A stretch of 64,000 bases of DNA, from contig NZ_LRSE01000002.1 of the NCBI RefSeq assembly GCF_001634625.1, positions 186,001 to 250,000 on the forward strand, read 5' to 3'. Origin of the DNA: Croceicoccus bisphenolivorans (GTDB lineage: Bacteria; Pseudomonadota; Alphaproteobacteria; Sphingomonadales; Sphingomonadaceae). Of the stretch, positions 8,862-18,841 are shown piece after piece. The stretch's first letter is position 1. Each line of letters opens with the position of its first letter. The notes beneath the pieces are model-generated. The model was not told the DNA's origin, did not search any database, and saw only the letters and a list, made by a program, of their open reading frames with translations. A program made the position numbers and the translations under genes.

Positions 8862-9947
8862 TTACGGCACCACGGTCGTAAACAGGTAGACGCCGAATAT
8901 CACCAGATGCACTGCGCCCTGCAGCACCGTGGTGCGCCCCGTTGCCAGCGATTGCGTCGTCACCAGCAGGGTCAGCAGCAGCAGAACAGTGCCCTTGCCG
9001 GTCAGGCCCAATGCGATGGGCAGGTCTATCATGATCGATACGATGGCGACCGCCGGAATGGTCAGCCCGATCGTCGCCAATGCCGAGCCGAGCGCGAGGT
9101 TCAGGCTGGTCTGCAACCGGTTGGCAAGCGCGGCGCGGGTGGCCGCGATCCCTTCGGGGGCGAGCACCAGTGCCGCGATCACGACGCCGACCAGCGCCTT
9201 GGGAAGACCGGCGGCGGCAACCGCGTCGTCCAGCGGTTTCGACAGCCCCTTGGCCAGCAGCACGACAGAGGCGAGGCTGACCACCAGCAGCGCCAGCGAG
9301 ATCAGCGCATTGCGGCGCGTTACGTGACCGCCGCCTTCTTCCGTGTCGCCTTCCACCGAGCCTTCGGGCCGGAGGAAATAGTCGCGGTGGCGCACCGTCT
9401 GCACCATGACGAAAGTGCCGTAGAGGAACAGCGAGACGATCGCCACGAAGATCAGCTGCGGCGCGGCATAGACCGGCCCCGGCTCGCTGACGGTGTAGTT
9501 GGGCAGGACGAGGCTGAGCACCGTCAGCGCCGACAACACGGCCAGTGCGGCGCTGACGCCGGTTTGCTGGAACGACTGTTCGTGGTGTCTGATGCCGCCG
9601 ATCAGCAGGCAGACGCCGACCAGCAGGTTGAGGATGATCATCACCGCCGCGATCACCGTGTCGCGCGCCAGCGTTGCCGCCCCTTCCGCCGCGCCAAGCA
9701 TCAGCGTGACGATCAGGCCCACTTCCAGTACGGTGACGGCAAGGGCCAGGATCAGCGTGCCGAACGGCTCGCCCAGCCGGTGGGCGATGACTTCGGCATG
9801 GTGGACCGCGGCCATGACCGTTCCGGCCAGCGCCACGCCGGTAAGGACGACAGGTGACTGCCCGCCAAGGGACAGGGCGACCACCGCGATGGAAAGCAGC
9901 GGCCATGCCGTGGGCAGGTATGAAAGAAGGCGCATCACCCGTGCCAT
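8862..9947 (-). CDS. chaA: ChaA-type calcium/sodium:proton exchanger
   Basis: A 361-residue inner-membrane protein of the CaCA superfamily with about eleven hydrophobic helices. It resembles ChaA, which exports Ca2+, Na+ or K+ in exchange for protons. Each half carries an alpha-repeat-like acidic segment: AHRLGEPFGTLILALAVTVLE in the first half and LVLAPEGIAA in the second. A charged loop (about residues 205-225, acidic with GGG) separates the halves. ATG 9947 is used; a TTG at 9986 would extend it and an ATG at 9935 would shorten it. Ion specificity is not readable from sequence. It is downstream of purQ on the same strand, separated by about 80 bases. Confidence 0.82.
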   Translation of the reverse strand: MARVMRLLSYLPTAWPLLSIAVVALSLGGQSPVVLTGVALAGTVMAAVHHAEVIAHRLGEPFGTLILALAVTVLEVGLIVTLMLGAAEGAATLARDTVIAAVMIILNLLVGVCLLIGGIRHHEQSFQQTGVSAALAVLSALTVLSLVLPNYTVSEPGPVYAAPQLIFVAIVSLFLYGTFVMVQTVRHRDYFLRPEGSVEGDTEEGGGHVTRRNALISLALLVVSLASVVLLAKGLSKPLDDAVAAAGLPKALVGVVIAALVLAPEGIAATRAALANRLQTSLNLALGSALATIGLTIPAVAIVSIMIDLPIALGLTGKGTVLLLLTLLVTTQSLATGRTTVLQGAVHLVIFGVYLFTTVVP

Positions 9948-10028
9948 AGCCGGTTGCGAAGCCCTGTCAAAACGTGCGTCGACCAATGCGGCACTGGCAC
10001 CGGTAATCCGCCCGTCGCGATGCTCCGC

Positions 10029-10706
10029 TCAGGCTACCGAAAGCCCTTCGAACACGCTTTCGAACATGGCGAGACCGTCGGTGCCGCCTTGTGCCGCCTC
10101 TATCATGCGTTCGGGGTGCGGCATCATGCCCAGCACGTTGCCGGCATGGTTCAGCACGCCCGCGATGTCGCGCGCGGAACCGTTGGGATTGTCGGCATAG
10201 CGGAAGGCGACGTGGCCTTCACCCTCGATCCGGTCCAGCGTCGCCTCATCGGCGTAGTAGTTGCCGTCGTGATGGGCGACGGGGATCAGGATTTCCTGTC
10301 CCGCCGAATACTTTGCGGTGAACAGAGAGGTATCGTTGCCGACGATCAACGGCACTTCGCGGCAGACGAAGTGGATGCCGGCATTGCGCATCAGCGCGCC
10401 GGGCAGCAGGCCGGTTTCGGTCAGCACCTGAAAGCCGTTGCATACGCCCAGCACCGGCACGCCGCGCGCGGCGGCATCCGCCACGGCGCGCATGATCGGG
10501 CTTTTCGCGGCCATCGCGCCCGAACGCAGGTAATCGCCATAGGAGAACCCGCCCGGCACCGCGATGAAATCGATGCGATCGGGCAGGGCGGCATCGCCGT
10601 GCCAGATGCGCGTGGCGGGCTTGCCCGAAACCGCTTCGATCGCGACCGCCATGTCGCGGTCGCAGTTGGAGCCGGGAAAGGTGATGACGCCGGCGGTGAA
10701 GGCCAT
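10029..10706 (-). CDS. purQ: FGAM synthase glutaminase subunit PurQ
   Basis: A 225-residue class I glutamine amidotransferase subunit of phosphoribosylformylglycinamidine synthase, which supplies ammonia to PurL in purine synthesis. The nucleophile C89 lies in VLGVCNGFQ; the partner His and Glu are in MMPHPERM near the C terminus. The start is ATG 10706, following an AAGGTGG ribosome site that overlaps the end of purS, with only two bases between the genes. This is the three-subunit PurSQL system; purL is not in the window. Length is normal for the family. Confidence 0.96.
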   Translation of the reverse strand: MAFTAGVITFPGSNCDRDMAVAIEAVSGKPATRIWHGDAALPDRIDFIAVPGGFSYGDYLRSGAMAAKSPIMRAVADAAARGVPVLGVCNGFQVLTETGLLPGALMRNAGIHFVCREVPLIVGNDTSLFTAKYSAGQEILIPVAHHDGNYYADEATLDRIEGEGHVAFRYADNPNGSARDIAGVLNHAGNVLGMMPHPERMIEAAQGGTDGLAMFESVFEGLSVA

Positions 10707-10708
10707 GG

Positions 10709-10942
10709 TCAGCCCACCTTCTCGATACGGTAGTTTTCGATCACCATGTTGGCGAGAAGCTTGCGGCACATGTCGTCCAGCGCCTCGTCACTCGTGTCGT
10801 CGGCGACGTCCAGCGCGATCAGGCGGCCGGCGCGCACGTCGTTGACACCGGAAAAGCCCAGCCCCTCCAGCGCGTGGTGGATGGCGCGGCCTTGCGGATC
10901 GAGCACACCGGGCTTGAGGCTGACGTGGACGTTGACCTTCAT
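10709..10942 (-). CDS. purS: FGAM synthase subunit PurS
   Basis: A 77-residue PurS protein, the small subunit that bridges PurL and PurQ in the multi-subunit FGAM synthase. The sequence [18 protein letters not shown] at the start and [12 protein letters not shown] in the middle are diagnostic, and the length is usual. It lies immediately upstream of purQ in the same operon. An AAGG-type ribosome site precedes the ATG at 10942. A strong terminator for the preceding gene stands between 11044 and 11080, so purS starts its own transcription unit. Confidence 0.95.
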   Translation of the reverse strand: MKVNVHVSLKPGVLDPQGRAIHHALEGLGFSGVNDVRAGRLIALDVADDTSDEALDDMCRKLLANMVIENYRIEKVG

Positions 10943-11043
10943 CGAAGGGCCTTTCGAAATTGTCTGGCGGGGACTCGTGCGCGCCTATGCCCGTAACGCG
11001 CGCCGGGCACAAGCGAGGCGGGCGCCTTGCCGTGGAATAGGCC

Positions 11044-11080
11044 AAAAAAAGGAGGCTCCGGCCATCGGACCGGAGCCTCC
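11044..11080 (-). terminator. Strong terminator after the DUF4168 gene
   Basis: GGAGGCTCCGG (11051-11061) and CCGGAGCCTCC (11070-11080) form a perfect 11-bp GC-rich stem with an 8-base loop. Read on the minus strand it is followed by seven T residues (11044-11050 region). It sits about 25 bases past the stop of the DUF4168 gene and insulates it from purS. Confidence 0.93.
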
Positions 11081-11105
11081 CGCATGGGTGTATCGGTGTG
11101 CCCGA

Positions 11106-11537
11106 TCAGCCGCCGGCCTGTTCGTCCGTGGCGGTTTCGCCTTCTGCTGCGGCAGTGGCGGTTGCTTCGGGCGCGGGGCGGCGTGCGAACGCTTCGGCCA
11201 GGCGACCCTTCAGCGTTTCGTCGCTCTGCGACTTGCTGGCGATTTCGTTGAAGCGCACGGCGTCAAGACCGCTGGCCTGAACGGCGGTGACCATTGCGGC
11301 CTGCTTGCCTTCGGCGTCGAGAGTCGCGTCCTGGGCGATCTCGTTCACCTTGATGGCGGCGCCGGCGAACTGGTCCAGTTCGGCATCGGTGATCGGTGCG
11401 GCTGCTTCGGGTGCGGCTTCGGCTGCCGGTGCGGCTGCGGGGGCTTCCGCTGCCGGTGCGGCGGCTTCTGCCTGCGCGAAAGCCGGCGTCGCGGCGAGGG
11501 TGCCGGCCAGCGTCGCGGCGGTCAGAAACTTCTTCAT
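11106..11537 (-). CDS. Exported alanine-rich DUF4168 protein
   Basis: A 143-residue protein with a clear Sec signal peptide (MKKFLTAATLAGTLAATPAFA, cleavage after AFA), an Ala/Glu/Pro-rich linker (about 22-50) and a DUF4168-like helical domain beginning ITDAELDQFAGAAIKVNEIA. An acidic, low-complexity tail follows. The function of the family is not established. The start is ATG 11537 with GGGAG about 10 bases upstream. It has its own terminator and an unusually AT-rich upstream region (about 11652-11815), so it is a single, probably well-expressed gene. Family assignment is from the domain pattern only. Confidence 0.8.
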   Translation of the reverse strand: MKKFLTAATLAGTLAATPAFAQAEAAAPAAEAPAAAPAAEAAPEAAAPITDAELDQFAGAAIKVNEIAQDATLDAEGKQAAMVTAVQASGLDAVRFNEIASKSQSDETLKGRLAEAFARRPAPEATATAAAEGETATDEQAGG

Positions 11538-11651
11538 GGTAACAAAACTCCCGTCTGAAAATCCGGTTGCTTTGTTACGGGGCAGAGACAGTGCCGCAAC
11601 GGAAGGGTGGACGAACCGTGCATGAATGGCGATGAACCGTTTTGCCATCAT

Positions 11652-11817
11652 GAACCGCCACTGAATAAAACCTAATATAAAGTTAGTCGTGATTGTCTAT
11701 TTGACCTATATTGATAAATATAACTCTATTATAAGTAGTATATAAATATGCACCGATCTGTTTTGTAGAAATATATCCTGACAATAAACCGAGCCAACTT
11801 CAGCGTTTTGTCTTCTG
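11652..11817. promoter_or_regulatory. AT-rich intergenic region upstream of the DUF4168 gene
   Basis: About 165 bases between the M16 peptidase gene and the DUF4168 gene are strikingly A/T-rich (tracts such as ATATAAAGTTAG and AGTAGTATATAAATATG), against a GC-rich background. Both flanking genes read on the minus strand, so this is the likely promoter and leader of the DUF4168 gene. I see no confident -35/-10 pair, ORF or RNA fold. A binding site for a nucleoid protein is possible. Confidence 0.5.
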
Positions 11818-14739
11818 TTACTTCACGTCCGGCTCTGTCGCGCCTTGCGGAATCGCGATGATCTCCACCGCGCCGCCATCCGGCAGCCAGCGCCGCGCCA
11901 CCGATTGCAGGTCGGCAGGCGTGATCGACGCGATCCGGTTCCGGTATTCGGCAAAGCGCGCCAGACGGTCCGCACGGCTTTGCGCGCGATCGACGAGCGA
12001 GAGCCAGCCCGCGTTGTTCTTCAGCGCATTGTCGTACTGATCCAGCAGCGGCTGGCGTGCCCGCAGCAACAGGTCGTCCGAAACGGGCGCATCGCGCAAC
12101 TGGCGCATCGAATTGTGGATCGCGGCAAGCGATGCCGGAACCGCGGCGGTGTCCACGCCCACGGTGATCACGAAAAACCCGAAATCGGGGTAGGTCCGGC
12201 TCATGCTGCTCGTCACACCGGGGGAGTAGGCCTGGCCGAGCCTTTCGCGCAGTTCGTCGTTCAGCACGACTTGCCCGACCTTTTCCAGCAGCTCCAGCCG
12301 CGCCGTCAGCAGCGGATCGGAATCGTCCGTCGTGGGGTAGAACGCGCGGATCATCGCCTGGTCCGCCTCTCCGCCATGGCGCACGAACACCGGTCCGCGC
12401 CGCGCAGTGAAGCTGCGCTTGCGGGCTTCGGGCCTGCCGCGGAAATCCGGCTCCCGCACCGGCAGCGCGCCCAGCGTGCGGGCGACCAGCGCGATCGCCG
12501 CGTCCTCTTCGATGTCGCCCACAATGCCGATCTCTATCGCGCCGTTTTCGAACCGGTCCTCGACGATCCGGTCGTAGGTCGCGAAATCGAGCGACTGATA
12601 CGCGGCGATCGGCTGGATCGTGTAGCGCGGATCGCCGTCGGAGATGATTTCGAACTGGTGCGTGCCGACGCTGGCGCCCGGTGTCGCTTCCTGCCGCGCG
12701 AAACGGTCTGGCAAAGACCGGCGATAGGCCGCGATCGCTTCGGGCCGGAGGCCCGGATCGGTCAGGAACGCGCTGAACAGTTCAAGCTGCAGGCCAAGAT
12801 CGCGCGGCGTTGTCGTGCGCGTGCTGACCACGGCATCGCCATAGGCCGAGAGGCCGACGCCGACATTGCGTCCGGCAAGGATAGTGTCGAGATCGTCGGC
12901 ACTGTGCTTGCCAAGGCCGCCTGCGGGTATCTGCCCGATCAGTTCGGTGACCAGCGGGTCCTGTTTCGTGTCGAGCAGTTGCCCGCCGTCGACATGGATG
13001 CGCACGCGCACGCGGTCCGCCTCTAGATCCGTGCGCTTGATGTTGAGCCGGACGTTGTTGGCGAAAGTGACTTCGCGAATGCCGAATACGGGATCGCGGC
13101 TATCCGCCACGACGGTGCCGGGGGTGCCGAAATCGGTATAGCCGAATTCCTCCACAGCAGGCGGGGTGACATCGCCAAGCGGGGCCTGCATCGCCGCGTT
13201 CCATGCACTGCGCAGTGCAGTAGCGCCGCCTTCCGGTTCGCTGCGGCCCGAATAGCGCAGCATCGCATTGTCGAGCGGAACCGCTTCGTCTTGCAGCGCC
13301 GCCAGCACGGCATCGGGCGTGAACGTATCCTTCAGCGCCAGCAGCTGGGCGAGCGAATCGCTGGCCAGTGTCGGGATGTCCCCGTCCTCGAACAGGTCCA
13401 GCACGTCGCTGGTGATCGCCCGGTTCGTGCGGGTCGCTTCGCCCGCGGCGGCATCCTCGTAAGCCGCGATCAACCGGCCGAGCTGTTCGTCCACTTCGGC
13501 CTGGCTGAACCCGCCGGCAAGCGCGCGGCGATATTCGGCGACGGCCGCGTCCATCCCGCGCTTCCACGTGCCCTCGCTCGTATCGACGACAAGGCGCGTC
13601 ACGCGGCCCACGCGGAAGATGTCTGCCGTGCCGAAGCCCGCGGACTTGAACGGCGGGTCCTCCAGCCGTGCCAGCCGCTTCATCCGGCGGTTGACGATGG
13701 CATAGCCCAGCCAGCGCAGCGCTTCGGTCTGGCGCGTTTCCAGCGTGTCGGGCGCAAGCTGCGCCTCGCCCTGCCGCGTTGCGCTGACGCGCTCGGAAAG
13801 CGCGGGGTTCAGGAAGATGTCGACCGCCGGTTTGCGTGCGTTGTCGATCCGGCCATAGTTGCGATCGGGCACGGTGGGCGTGTGCGCCTGCCAGCTGGCG
13901 AAATGCTTGCGGATCGCGGCTTCCACCTCGTCCGCCGGATAGTCGCCGACGACGGTCAGCACCGCGCGTTCGGGGCGGTAATTGCGGGCCCAGAAAGCGC
14001 GCAACCCTTCCGAAGTTGCCCCTTCGATCGTTTCCAGCGTGCCGATCGGCATCCGGTCGGCATAGGGCACGTCCGGCGATTCGAAAGCCAGCCGGTCTAC
14101 CACGTCGGCAAAGGTATAGGTGTTGCGATCGCGCCGTTCGGACAGGATGATGCCCTTTTCCCGCTCCACCGCCTCTGGCGTGAAGAGCAGTTCGCTTGCC
14201 GTTTCGCGCATCAGCATCAGCGCGGTATCGAGGAGGGGGGCATCGTTGGTCGGAAGGCTCAGCTGATAAAGCGTGCCGTCGAACCCGGTGGAGGCATTGG
14301 TGTCGGCGCCGAATTCCAACCCCTTACGCTCCAGCAGGGCGACCATCTCGCCCTCCGGCACGTTGGTCGATCCGTTGAAGGCCATGTGCTCGACAAAATG
14401 CGCAAAGCCTTGTTCCGGCCCCGCCTCGTCAAACGAACCGGCATCGTAATGCAGGCGCACTTCGGCGGTGCCCTGGGGTGTTTCGTTATGCCGGATGGCG
14501 TAGGACAGACCGTTCGCCAGCCTGCCGAAGCGGACTTCGGGATCGGGTTTCAGATCACTGGCGGCGAGCAACTGCTCGAATGGCGGCAGGCCCGATTGCG
14601 CATCGACCGCGATGGCGGGGGCAGGGGCGTCTGCAGGGGGTGTCGTGGCGACGCCGGCGCACGAAGCGGCCAGCGCGGCGGCGAAGGGAATGGCGAAAAG
14701 GCGAGCTAACCGGCTGCGGCGGTTTGTTTTGTCAGGCAC
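11818..14739 (-). CDS. M16-family zinc metallopeptidase (two tandem units)
   Basis: A 973-residue secreted peptidase of the M16 (pitrilysin/insulinase) family. The first M16 unit carries the inverted zinc motif HFVEH (H114, E117, H118), with the distal glutamate in the EKGIILSERRDR region; the second unit (about 530-950) lacks the motif, as in long M16 enzymes. The N terminus has a basic stretch, a hydrophobic segment and a cysteine (LAASCAG, C27), suggesting export and possibly lipid attachment; the lipobox is not perfect. It starts at GTG 14739. It probably degrades periplasmic peptides. It lies downstream of purC on the same strand. Confidence 0.9.
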   Translation of the reverse strand: MPDKTNRRSRLARLFAIPFAAALAASCAGVATTPPADAPAPAIAVDAQSGLPPFEQLLAASDLKPDPEVRFGRLANGLSYAIRHNETPQGTAEVRLHYDAGSFDEAGPEQGFAHFVEHMAFNGSTNVPEGEMVALLERKGLEFGADTNASTGFDGTLYQLSLPTNDAPLLDTALMLMRETASELLFTPEAVEREKGIILSERRDRNTYTFADVVDRLAFESPDVPYADRMPIGTLETIEGATSEGLRAFWARNYRPERAVLTVVGDYPADEVEAAIRKHFASWQAHTPTVPDRNYGRIDNARKPAVDIFLNPALSERVSATRQGEAQLAPDTLETRQTEALRWLGYAIVNRRMKRLARLEDPPFKSAGFGTADIFRVGRVTRLVVDTSEGTWKRGMDAAVAEYRRALAGGFSQAEVDEQLGRLIAAYEDAAAGEATRTNRAITSDVLDLFEDGDIPTLASDSLAQLLALKDTFTPDAVLAALQDEAVPLDNAMLRYSGRSEPEGGATALRSAWNAAMQAPLGDVTPPAVEEFGYTDFGTPGTVVADSRDPVFGIREVTFANNVRLNIKRTDLEADRVRVRIHVDGGQLLDTKQDPLVTELIGQIPAGGLGKHSADDLDTILAGRNVGVGLSAYGDAVVSTRTTTPRDLGLQLELFSAFLTDPGLRPEAIAAYRRSLPDRFARQEATPGASVGTHQFEIISDGDPRYTIQPIAAYQSLDFATYDRIVEDRFENGAIEIGIVGDIEEDAAIALVARTLGALPVREPDFRGRPEARKRSFTARRGPVFVRHGGEADQAMIRAFYPTTDDSDPLLTARLELLEKVGQVVLNDELRERLGQAYSPGVTSSMSRTYPDFGFFVITVGVDTAAVPASLAAIHNSMRQLRDAPVSDDLLLRARQPLLDQYDNALKNNAGWLSLVDRAQSRADRLARFAEYRNRIASITPADLQSVARRWLPDGGAVEIIAIPQGATEPDVK

Positions 14740-14803
14740 CGTCCGGTTATATGCCGTTGCGCGGGTCGATCAACCCGCGCGACGGCAGGGCGGGGGACGA
14801 AAC

Positions 14804-15586
<783 letters not shown>

Positions 15587-15777
15587 GGGCGTATCTTTCT
15601 GCTTCAAATACCAAGCCCCGACCTTGCCGGCTGCCCCGACGGGGTCTGCCTGACGATGCCGGGGCGTCCTTGCCTCGGCCTATAGGCGAAGCGCGTGCAA
15701 AAGCAAAGCGGCTCGCTTGCACCTGTGCCGCGACGGGGCTTAGCCTTTCTTGACGAGTGCGAGAGGGAGGCGGGCCG

Positions 15778-16212
15778 ATGGCCAAACCGGACGGGCAAAC
15801 GGGTGGTGATGCGGCATATGTCTCCGACTGGATCGAGGTGCCGCAGGACTTGATCGACCAGTTCGCCGACCTGACCGAGGACTGGAACGCCATCCATGTC
15901 GACGAAGCTGCGGCGCGGGCCGCGGGGCTGCCCGGCACCATCGCGCACGGCTTTCTGGTGCTGTCCCTGCTGGCCCCGCTGGCCAGCGACAGCGGGCTGC
16001 CGGTCGCCGACGGCAACCTCAATTACGGATTCGATTCGGTGCGCTTTATCTCGCCGGTGCCTGCGGGCAGCAGGATTAGGGCCACGTTCCGGCCTGTCGG
16101 GGAAGAAGTGACGGCAAGCGGAACGCGCCGCACCTTCGACGTACTGGTGGAGTGCGAGGGCGCGGCGCGGCCCGCGATTGCCGCGCGCTGGATCCTGTTC
16201 CACCCCGGCTAG
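15778..16212 (+). CDS. MaoC-like dehydratase
   Basis: A 144-residue single hot-dog-fold protein of the MaoC/(R)-specific enoyl-CoA hydratase type. The hydratase signature is visible as DLTEDWNAIHVDEAAARAAG followed by TIAHGFLVLSLL, containing the expected Asp/His pair. Such proteins hydrate enoyl-CoA thioesters in fatty-acid or polyhydroxyalkanoate metabolism; the substrate is not predictable here. ATG 15778 has a good GAGGGAGG ribosome site. It diverges from purC and precedes the TonB receptor by about 150 bases holding a Fur-like box, so it is probably transcribed alone. Confidence 0.87.
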   Translation: MAKPDGQTGGDAAYVSDWIEVPQDLIDQFADLTEDWNAIHVDEAAARAAGLPGTIAHGFLVLSLLAPLASDSGLPVADGNLNYGFDSVRFISPVPAGSRIRATFRPVGEEVTASGTRRTFDVLVECEGAARPAIAARWILFHPG

Positions 16213-16231
16213 GCCCTGAATCGGGTAGCTA

Positions 16232-16248
16232 TTGATAATCGCTCTCAA
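16232..16248 (+). promoter_or_regulatory. Fur-like box upstream of the TonB receptor
   Basis: TTGATAATCGCTCTCAA is a 17-base imperfect dyad resembling Fur operators (paired AT-rich TTGANAATN half-sites around a central base). It lies about 112 bases upstream of the receptor ATG. A siderophore receptor is a standard iron-repressed gene, so Fur control is likely but inferred. Confidence 0.65.
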
Positions 16249-16359
16249 ATTTACTGTTGAAATTGCAAATCGGTCGCATTAGTGGCTCGGCGTATCAGGG
16301 ACATCGGCGCCGCCGCAAAGGGACGTGCATCAGGCGCCTGCAAACACGAGGGGAACCCG

Positions 16360-18426
16360 ATGCAGAACCACGCCAGCCTTCGCGGCTGTGTCATCGCCGC
16401 TGCCGCCATCGCGCTGCTGCCTGCCACCGCCCATGCCAACACTTCTGCCGTTGCCGCCGATGCTGGCGAAATCGTCGTGACCGGTGAATCGCTGGGCTAC
16501 CTCGCCATCGATTCGGTGACCGCGACCAAGATCGACACTCCGCTGCTGGAAACGCCGCAGACGGTGAACGTCGTTACTGCAGAACAGATCGCTGACCAGG
16601 CGATGCGTTCGATGGAAGACGTGCTGCGCTACGTGCCCGGCGTCACCATCGGGCAGGGCGAGGGCAACCGCGACCAGATCACCCTGCGCGGCCAGAACAC
16701 GACTGCGGACTTCTTCCTCGACGGTGTGCGCGACGACGTTCAGTACTACCGCAACCTCTACAACATCGAGCGGGTGGAGGTGCTGAAGGGCCCCTATGCC
16801 CTGATTTTCGGTCGCGGCGGCGGCGGCGGCATCGTCAACCGCGTGCAGAAAGCGCCGGGCGCGGACAAGGCGTTTGGTTCGGTGCAGGGCGGCGTGAACA
16901 CGTTCGGCGCATGGGAAACCAGCGTCGATGCGAACCTGCCGATGGGAGAAACCGCCGCATTCCGCCTGAACGGTTTCTACGAGGAACTGGCCAGCCACCG
17001 CGATTTCTATGACGGCCGCCGCTTCGCGGTGAACCCGCATGTCGCGGCAGAGCTTGGCGACTGGCGCGCATCGCTGTCCTATGAATATGTCGACGATGAC
17101 CGCACGACCGATCGCGGCATCCCCAGCCTGGACGGGGCGCCCGCACCGGGCCTGCGCGACTTCTTCTTCGGCACCGACGGCGTGAACCGCACCGAACTGG
17201 AAGCGCACATCGTGAAGGCGCGCCTTGACGGGCAGCTCGCCCCCGGCCTGCGCTCGACGACGACGGTACTCTATGGCGATTATGACAAGTACTACCAGAA
17301 CGTCTATGCGAACGGCGCGCCGAACCCCGACACTAACGAGGTGGCGCTGGCCGGTTATCGCGACCCGACGCAGCGCGAGAACTTCATTGCGCAGACCAAC
17401 CTGATCGCGGACTTCGCCACCGGCGGCATCGGCCACAAGGTTCTGCTCGGCCTTGAATACGGCGACCAGCAGACGGCGAACCAGCGCTACGTTTCTTCCG
17501 CTTCGCTCGGCACGCTGGATATTGACGATCCGGTTCGCCCGAATGCGGTGTTCGATACGCTGTCGCGCAACCGCACCAGCGACGTCACGTTCTTCAGCGC
17601 CTATGCGCAGGACGAGATCGCGCTGGGGGCGATGTTCGACCTCATCCTCGGCGTGCGGTTCGACCGCTTCGAGATCGAGGGCGAGGACATCGCGGGCGAC
17701 TTCCCGTTCGAGCGGACGGACGAGAAGTGGAGCCCGCGCGCAGGCATCGTCTTCAAGCCGCAGGACGGGCTGTCGGTCTATGCCAGCTTCTCGCGCAGCT
17801 TCCTGCCGCGCGCTGGCGACCAGTTCACGAACCTGACCCCGTCGACCGCCAACCTCGCACCCGAAAGGTTCGAGAACATCGAGGCCGGTGTGAAGTGGGA
17901 AGTGCAGCCCGGCCTTGCCGTGACCGGCGCGATCTTCCGGCTGGACCGTACGAACACCACCACGCCGGATCCGGCCGATCCGGCCAATTCGATCAACGTG
18001 GGCGAAACCCGCACCAAGGGCATCGAACTGGGCATCGTCGGCGAAGTCATGCCCGGCTGGCAGGTCAGCGGCGGCTATGCCTATCAGGATGGCTACATCC
18101 GCGGCCTGTCCGATGTGAAGCTGGCTCAGCTGCCGCATCACCAGGCATCGCTGTGGAACCGCTACGACTTCAACCCGTCGGTCGGGATCGGCCTTGGCGC
18201 GGTCCACCAGTCGAGCCAGTACGCATCGATTTCCAACAGCGTGCGGCTGCCCTCGTTTACCCGTGTCGATGCGGCGCTGTTCTATTCGATGGACGATCGC
18301 GTCGAATTCCAGGTGAACCTCGAAAACCTGCTCGACGAGACGTATTATTCGAGCGCGCACAACAACAACAACATCATGCCGGGTGCGCCGCTCAACGTGC
18401 GTTTCACCGCCCGCGTGAAGTTCTGA
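16360..18426 (+). CDS. TonB-dependent siderophore receptor
   Basis: A 688-residue outer-membrane receptor. A signal peptide (to about residue 27, TAHA) precedes a TonB-box-like EIVVTGES. A plug domain (about 55-165) carries ETPQTVNVVTAEQI, LRGQNTTADFFLDGVRDD and RVEVLKGPYALIFGRG, and a beta-barrel ends in aromatic-terminated VRFTARVKF. The plug pattern resembles catecholate-type siderophore receptors (Fiu-like). ATG 16360 has a GAGGGGA ribosome site. A Fur-like box lies upstream. No siderophore biosynthesis genes are nearby, so it probably imports siderophores made by other organisms. Confidence 0.93.
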   Translation: MQNHASLRGCVIAAAAIALLPATAHANTSAVAADAGEIVVTGESLGYLAIDSVTATKIDTPLLETPQTVNVVTAEQIADQAMRSMEDVLRYVPGVTIGQGEGNRDQITLRGQNTTADFFLDGVRDDVQYYRNLYNIERVEVLKGPYALIFGRGGGGGIVNRVQKAPGADKAFGSVQGGVNTFGAWETSVDANLPMGETAAFRLNGFYEELASHRDFYDGRRFAVNPHVAAELGDWRASLSYEYVDDDRTTDRGIPSLDGAPAPGLRDFFFGTDGVNRTELEAHIVKARLDGQLAPGLRSTTTVLYGDYDKYYQNVYANGAPNPDTNEVALAGYRDPTQRENFIAQTNLIADFATGGIGHKVLLGLEYGDQQTANQRYVSSASLGTLDIDDPVRPNAVFDTLSRNRTSDVTFFSAYAQDEIALGAMFDLILGVRFDRFEIEGEDIAGDFPFERTDEKWSPRAGIVFKPQDGLSVYASFSRSFLPRAGDQFTNLTPSTANLAPERFENIEAGVKWEVQPGLAVTGAIFRLDRTNTTTPDPADPANSINVGETRTKGIELGIVGEVMPGWQVSGGYAYQDGYIRGLSDVKLAQLPHHQASLWNRYDFNPSVGIGLGAVHQSSQYASISNSVRLPSFTRVDAALFYSMDDRVEFQVNLENLLDETYYSSAHNNNNIMPGAPLNVRFTARVKF

Positions 18427-18472
18427 TCCACCCCGATTGCCAGCCGGGCCATCGCGCCGCATGATTGCGGGC

Positions 18473-18841
18473 ATGGCCCGGCTGAAAACAAATCTGAAGA
18501 TCAAGGTGCAGCTCTACTGCGGCGATGAAATCGCCATGGGGCCGGGCAAGGCCGACCTGCTTGTCGCCATCGCGCGGGAAGGGTCGATCTCTGCCGCCGC
18601 ACGCACGATGGGCATGAGCTATCGCCGTGCGTGGCTGTTGGTCGATGCGATGAACCGCTGCTGGTCAGAACCGCTGGTTGCGGCAAAAGCGGGCGGCGGG
18701 GCGCAAGTTACCGATTTCGGCAGTGATGTGCTCGATTTCTACCGCGCGGTGCAGGCACAGGCCGAAGGTGCGGGCGAGGGGCCGGAAATAGCGCGGCTGG
18801 AACGGCTGATCCGCGCCGAACCACTGCCGGCGAAGGCCTAG
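18473..18841 (+). CDS. modE: Short ModE-type molybdate regulator (HTH only)
   Basis: A 122-residue winged-helix protein matching the N-terminal DNA-binding domain of ModE: KIKVQLYCGDEIAMGPGKADLL, then EGSISAAARTMGMSYRRAWLLVDAMN, then a wing with GGGAQVTDFG. E. coli ModE is about twice as long and senses molybdate through C-terminal Mop domains, absent here. ATG 18473 is used; ATG 18461 is an alternative with no better ribosome site. The stop is shared with that of convergent modC through one CTAG (18838-18841). Context strongly supports regulation of modABC. Confidence 0.85.
   Translation: MARLKTNLKIKVQLYCGDEIAMGPGKADLLVAIAREGSISAAARTMGMSYRRAWLLVDAMNRCWSEPLVAAKAGGGAQVTDFGSDVLDFYRAVQAQAEGAGEGPEIARLERLIRAEPLPAKA

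Noticed and set aside
16330-18504. Long antisense frame opposite the TonB receptor
   Set aside because: Shadow of the receptor, which has a full plug and barrel pattern.
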